Assembly: GCF_010183535.1 (NCBI RefSeq)
Contig: NC_071333.1
Location: 7,996,587-8,060,586 of the forward strand
Length of the DNA: 64,000 bases
From: Caenorhabditis remanei
Taxonomy: Eukaryota > Nematoda > Chromadorea > Rhabditida > Rhabditidae
Direction of reading: 5' to 3'
Shown here one piece after another: positions 60,801 through 64,000 of this stretch. Below the pieces are notes generated by a model that saw only the letters and a list, made by a program, of their open reading frames with translations, did no database searches and was not told the DNA's origin. The position numbers and the translations under genes were made by a program. Position 1 is the stretch's first letter; every line of letters starts with the position of its first letter.

Positions 60801-63372
60801 ATCTAACGAAATGAACGTTTTTTCGTTTTTCCTACCTACTGTGCCTACTATACAGGTTACAAAGTGAGTCATGCTGTGGTCATGACGGAAATGAAAATGG
60901 TTAGCATTTTTAATTAATCAATTTTGCATAAGAATGAAAAGAGTGTGGTACTAACCTTATGCGGGAAATAGGAAGAATGGAACACACAAAGTGGTGGTGG
61001 TGGTAGAGAAGAAAGAAAAGAACAAATTGACATTTCAAGGGTGTAGGATCTACATCTTCAGTTTATCAAATTAGGAAGATCGAATAGGAAATGGACAAGA
61101 ACAAAAGGCTTTGAAGGTTAATCCCCAAGAACTTAAATGAGACAAAAGAAGGGAACAAGTAGTTGTTTTTGGATCCACTCTATACTACTTTCCATTATTT
61201 TTTAGACTACCCGTTCAGTCTTAGTTTATGAAACAGAGAAATGGGATGAACAAAAATAGAGAAGAACCGCACCCAAATGAGACATTGACGGCTGCTTTGA
61301 TTCTCGAGAATTGCATTTCTTTATTCTTATTCTCCTACATTTTTATTATTCTTCTCCTGATTTATGACTTTTTCTCCTGCATTTATCCAGCTTTCCTTAT
61401 ACTAACAAACGTATCCAGAATCTGAAGAAAGAAAAAAGATCTAGAGGGCAAGAAAAGAAGATAATGAATGGAGGAGAAGAAGAAGTAAAAGTGGATGAAT
61501 GATTGTTTAGACCGTCAAACAGTTTTTTATAGACATCCTTCGTCTCATTTACGATTCGTTTGTAGCGGATAGACTAACATTTATCAAAAAGTGTGGTCAT
61601 AGAGATGTAAAGTGCGTTGGTCACACGTATACGCTAAAATAAACTGTTTGCAGAAGAGGAAAAAACTTATTAAAGCTAGTTTTTTTTTCATCTTTTGTGG
61701 GTTGTACTTTACCTTATTTATTCATTGGTCAGAACGTATACTGTCAGTTCAAGTTTTACGTTGATTCGTTTACATAAATCACCAAACGGTCTCATAAAAA
61801 TTTTCAGGGTGCGTGGATAGGTTGTTGTTCGCTTTGTGGCAGCTGGAACTATTTTCAAAACAATGCTGTCTTGATTAATAAGTCCTTTGAGACAATTCTC
61901 AATATTTGAGGAAGTGAAAAACAAAACACCACAAAACAAAAAAATATGTCACAACGAAAACTTTCCCAGGTTTTAAAATTTCGCTTCCCTTTTTTACTCG
62001 GTGGGTGTGCTAATAAAATTAGTATGTACATGTTGGTCCCTCTTTCCTTTTTTCGTTTTTCTTATGTTTTGTTGTTCATGCAGCTCCTCTATTTTTGACT
62101 TATTTTCGACCATGAGATTTGGCGTAGTAATAGTAAAACTGACTCGTTGGAGTAACTCTATCCCTTGTGATAAATTCCTGGAACTATCAACTGTGCAAGT
62201 CGAAAATTGACTGAAATAATCCAAGATCCCTTGTTTTCAGTAAACATCAAGAATCAAGTGATTCACAAGAACATCCCACATACAGGACAGAAATCAAAAC
62301 ATCTACTGAAAGCTGGACGTCATGAATAAATCGAAGATCGACCACCAATGGTTTAGGAAAAAGAATATCAAAAAAGCTGTGTGACACATACACGCATGGA
62401 AGTTTCTTGGCAAACACTGAGAAACTGGTGCGAACAAACCTCTTCGAAATCCTCTGTAATCGTATCAAGGCTGACAGTACTTGCCGCTGAACAATCGCTT
62501 CCACCATTGCTGCAAAAATAGGATTAAATATATTGAAAATAGGTTTCGGGTGAAAGGATTTACCTCATTCTGTCATCGTCGGTTTCACTTTTCTTAAGAC
62601 ATTTTTGGAGGCGTTTGAACTTTTGTACCAACATCTCATATCTTTTGTCTTTTTCCTGGAACACAAAAATTGGGCGAACATCTCAAATAGAAAGCTTACA
62701 TATGCAGAACTTCGAAGTGCTGTGATACATTTGGAGTACTCAAGAACTTTTCCACGGTACCGGCTTAGCTCTTCCAACTTTTCAGGAGATACACGTTTTT
62801 CCTTGAGACAGGCGTTTTCTTTGAGTAGGCGTTCGTGAATATCTTTCTGAAATTATATCAAACCGTCATTGGAAATAGGTATCCAACTATTCATACCAGA
62901 GTGAGAAAATCGTCCCGACTGTGGCTGAATCTCTGCTCGACTTTTTTCATCTCCTGTTGCAAAGTCTTGTTGCGATCGGATAGTTTCCGATTGGCATCAA
63001 TCATCGGGCGTTGTCCTTTCTCCATTTCAACTATTTTCTTTTTCTGAAACCGATTGTTCAAAAACTTCAAACACATCCAGGGTACTAGACTTGAACATTT
63101 GAAAGCATACTTACCAATTCAGCTTTATTAATTGTGAGTGAAGAGTTCAACGTCTCTGCATCCATCAACCTTTTCTCTACTTCCTCCATTTTTCCTAACC
63201 ACCGAGAGCGTTCTTTTTCATGTTCTTCCTTGCTTACCTGCAAAATAAAAATTAGAAAACATAACAAAAACTTTGCAGATTTCCCCTCCCCATCCTAAAT
63301 TCCAACCTGAATAGGTGCCAAGTCAAATGTTGTGACTGTCACTCGCCGATTTCTATCAATGATTCTCGGCAT
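57893..63372 (-). CDS. JAKMIP-family coiled-coil protein
   Basis: Exons, 5' to 3': 63372-63307, 63237-63115, 63043-62897, 62846-62700, 62655-62564, 62509-62440, 60185-60111, 60016-59900, 59594-59427, 59218-58985, 58939-58827, 58779-58428, 58381-58157, 58088-58032 and 57982-57893; 691 residues. Almost the whole protein is heptad-rich coiled coil. Points that match vertebrate JAKMIP proteins in order are: NRKLSDRNKTLQQEMKK (against a KNKRMNKKNEDL-type segment), an acidic Ser/Thr hinge (SAASTVSLDTITEDFEE), DYQALYRENAELQRAL, and RNDVLEFQVLEMEE (against NELLEFRVLELEE). JAKMIPs bind microtubules, kinase and GABA-B receptor complexes in vertebrates. The exon upstream boundary (acceptor at 63388) leaves room for an earlier exon outside the window, so the start may not be complete. 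The 2.25 kb intron 60186-62439 splits the hinge from the second coil. Family call is good but from memory; function here is unknown. Confidence 0.75.
60186..62439 (-). other. Long intron of the JAKMIP-like gene
   Basis: Holds no nested gene I can support. One minus-strand stretch (61994-62224) contains MVENKSKIEELHEQQNIR and a possible in-phase donor, so it might be an alternative first exon for a C-terminal isoform; evidence is thin. Confidence 0.45.
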
Positions 63373-63387
63373 GTTATTCTTTTTCTT

Positions 63388-64000
63388 CTGAATTAGTTTT
63401 TAGTTGAATAAGACTAATGAAGTACGCAGAGAAACAAGAACATGAATAAAAAAGATGCAAAAGTTTGCCTCATTGACAAGAAGAAAACCGTACTTCAATG
63501 GGAGGCGACAAAAGAGAAATAAAACTTATCGCGCAGCCAAATCGAAGGAAAAATCACTGCTTGTGTGGCATGACTATGTGTTTTCTCAAGATCAAACCGC
63601 CCAAGCAAAAAAGACCATTATAATCTGTGAAGTACACATGAAAAGAACACGAACACACAAATGTATGGTGTTCCCATGTGTATTGAATGAATGAACTAAT
63701 CAAAAGAATATCAAAAGAAGATGGTAATAACCCCCACCAACTGCTCTTCTTCATTAGAATGGCAAAAAAACAAGAGAGGTCAGGAGGGATTAGATGAGTG
63801 AAAGGAAGGAGAAAGGCACGATAGAGAGGAAAGAGGGAGAGTGGACCGTACAAGGACACACTCATGTATAGAGAGTCGTAATTGCAGGTGTGTGTGCGCA
63901 GAAAAAACGGACCAGAAGGGCTAGCCGGTGTATCAAATTCTTTTAGTGGTCTTGGTTCTCCACAGATGGTTGTTGGATCGGTCAAAACCCGTTTCTATGT
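63388..64000. other. Upstream region or intron of the JAKMIP-like gene
   Basis: A minus-strand open frame near 63880-63985 (TDPTTICGEPRPLKEFDTPA) looks moderately protein-like, but no donor in it joins in phase to the exon at 63387-63307. It could be an exon of this or another gene that continues past the window edge. Confidence 0.35.

Noticed and set aside
61994..62224. Possible alternative first exon (MVENKSKIEEL...) in the JAKMIP-like intron
   Set aside because: Only a weak donor in phase; no promoter or acceptor signal.

Overview
This window is nematode nuclear DNA, almost certainly from a Caenorhabditis species. Coding exons are short, many introns are only 43-60 bases, nearly every acceptor is (T)TTTCAG, and several start codons sit directly behind a TTTCAG-type acceptor as expected for spliced-leader trans-splicing. 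Intergenic DNA is AT-rich. The neighbouring pair nucb-1 (nucleobindin) and sex-1 (nuclear receptor), plus a ZIP13-type zinc transporter, matches my recollection of the C. elegans X chromosome, so an X-linked segment is the best guess. The exact species cannot be read from the sequence.

Layout. 1-2.1 kb: two tandem CAP-domain genes (+), the first cut by the window edge. 2.9-5.5 kb: an NCS/KChIP-like EF-hand gene (+). 6.4-12.4 kb: a MYRF-family membrane-tethered transcription factor (-), with two further candidate first exons at 14.5 and 17.6 kb; one of its introns contains a complete tandem-arrestin gene on the opposite strand (8.3-10.5 kb). 19.5-25.8 kb: nucb-1 (+) and sex-1 (-), tail to tail. 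25.8-31.8 kb: gene-poor. 31.8-42.5 kb: a cluster of genes I do not recognise: a 4-exon gene (+), a broken gene (-), a 3-exon gene (-) and a 15-exon gene (+) whose 3' half grew by tandem exon-intron duplication. 43.5-49.4 kb: PDXDC1 homologue (-). 54.0-55.7 kb: ZIP13-type zinc transporter (-). 57.9-63.4 kb: JAKMIP-family coiled-coil gene (-).

These are independent eukaryotic genes, not an operon or pathway. The conserved genes serve sex determination and transcription (sex-1, MYRF), Golgi/secretory calcium binding (nucb-1), metal transport (ZIP13), a PLP-fold protein (PDXDC1) and a cytoskeletal or trafficking scaffold (JAKMIP). The least-described material is the orphan cluster at 31.8-42.5 kb, the nested double arrestin, the CaaX-terminated CAP protein and a small hAT-like inverted-repeat element at 52.95 kb. 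I found no CRISPR array, tRNA or rRNA gene.

Exon coordinates were joined by hand: reading phase was checked at each junction, and the summed exon lengths of each intact gene model are divisible by three. Alternative splice choices are stated where they exist.
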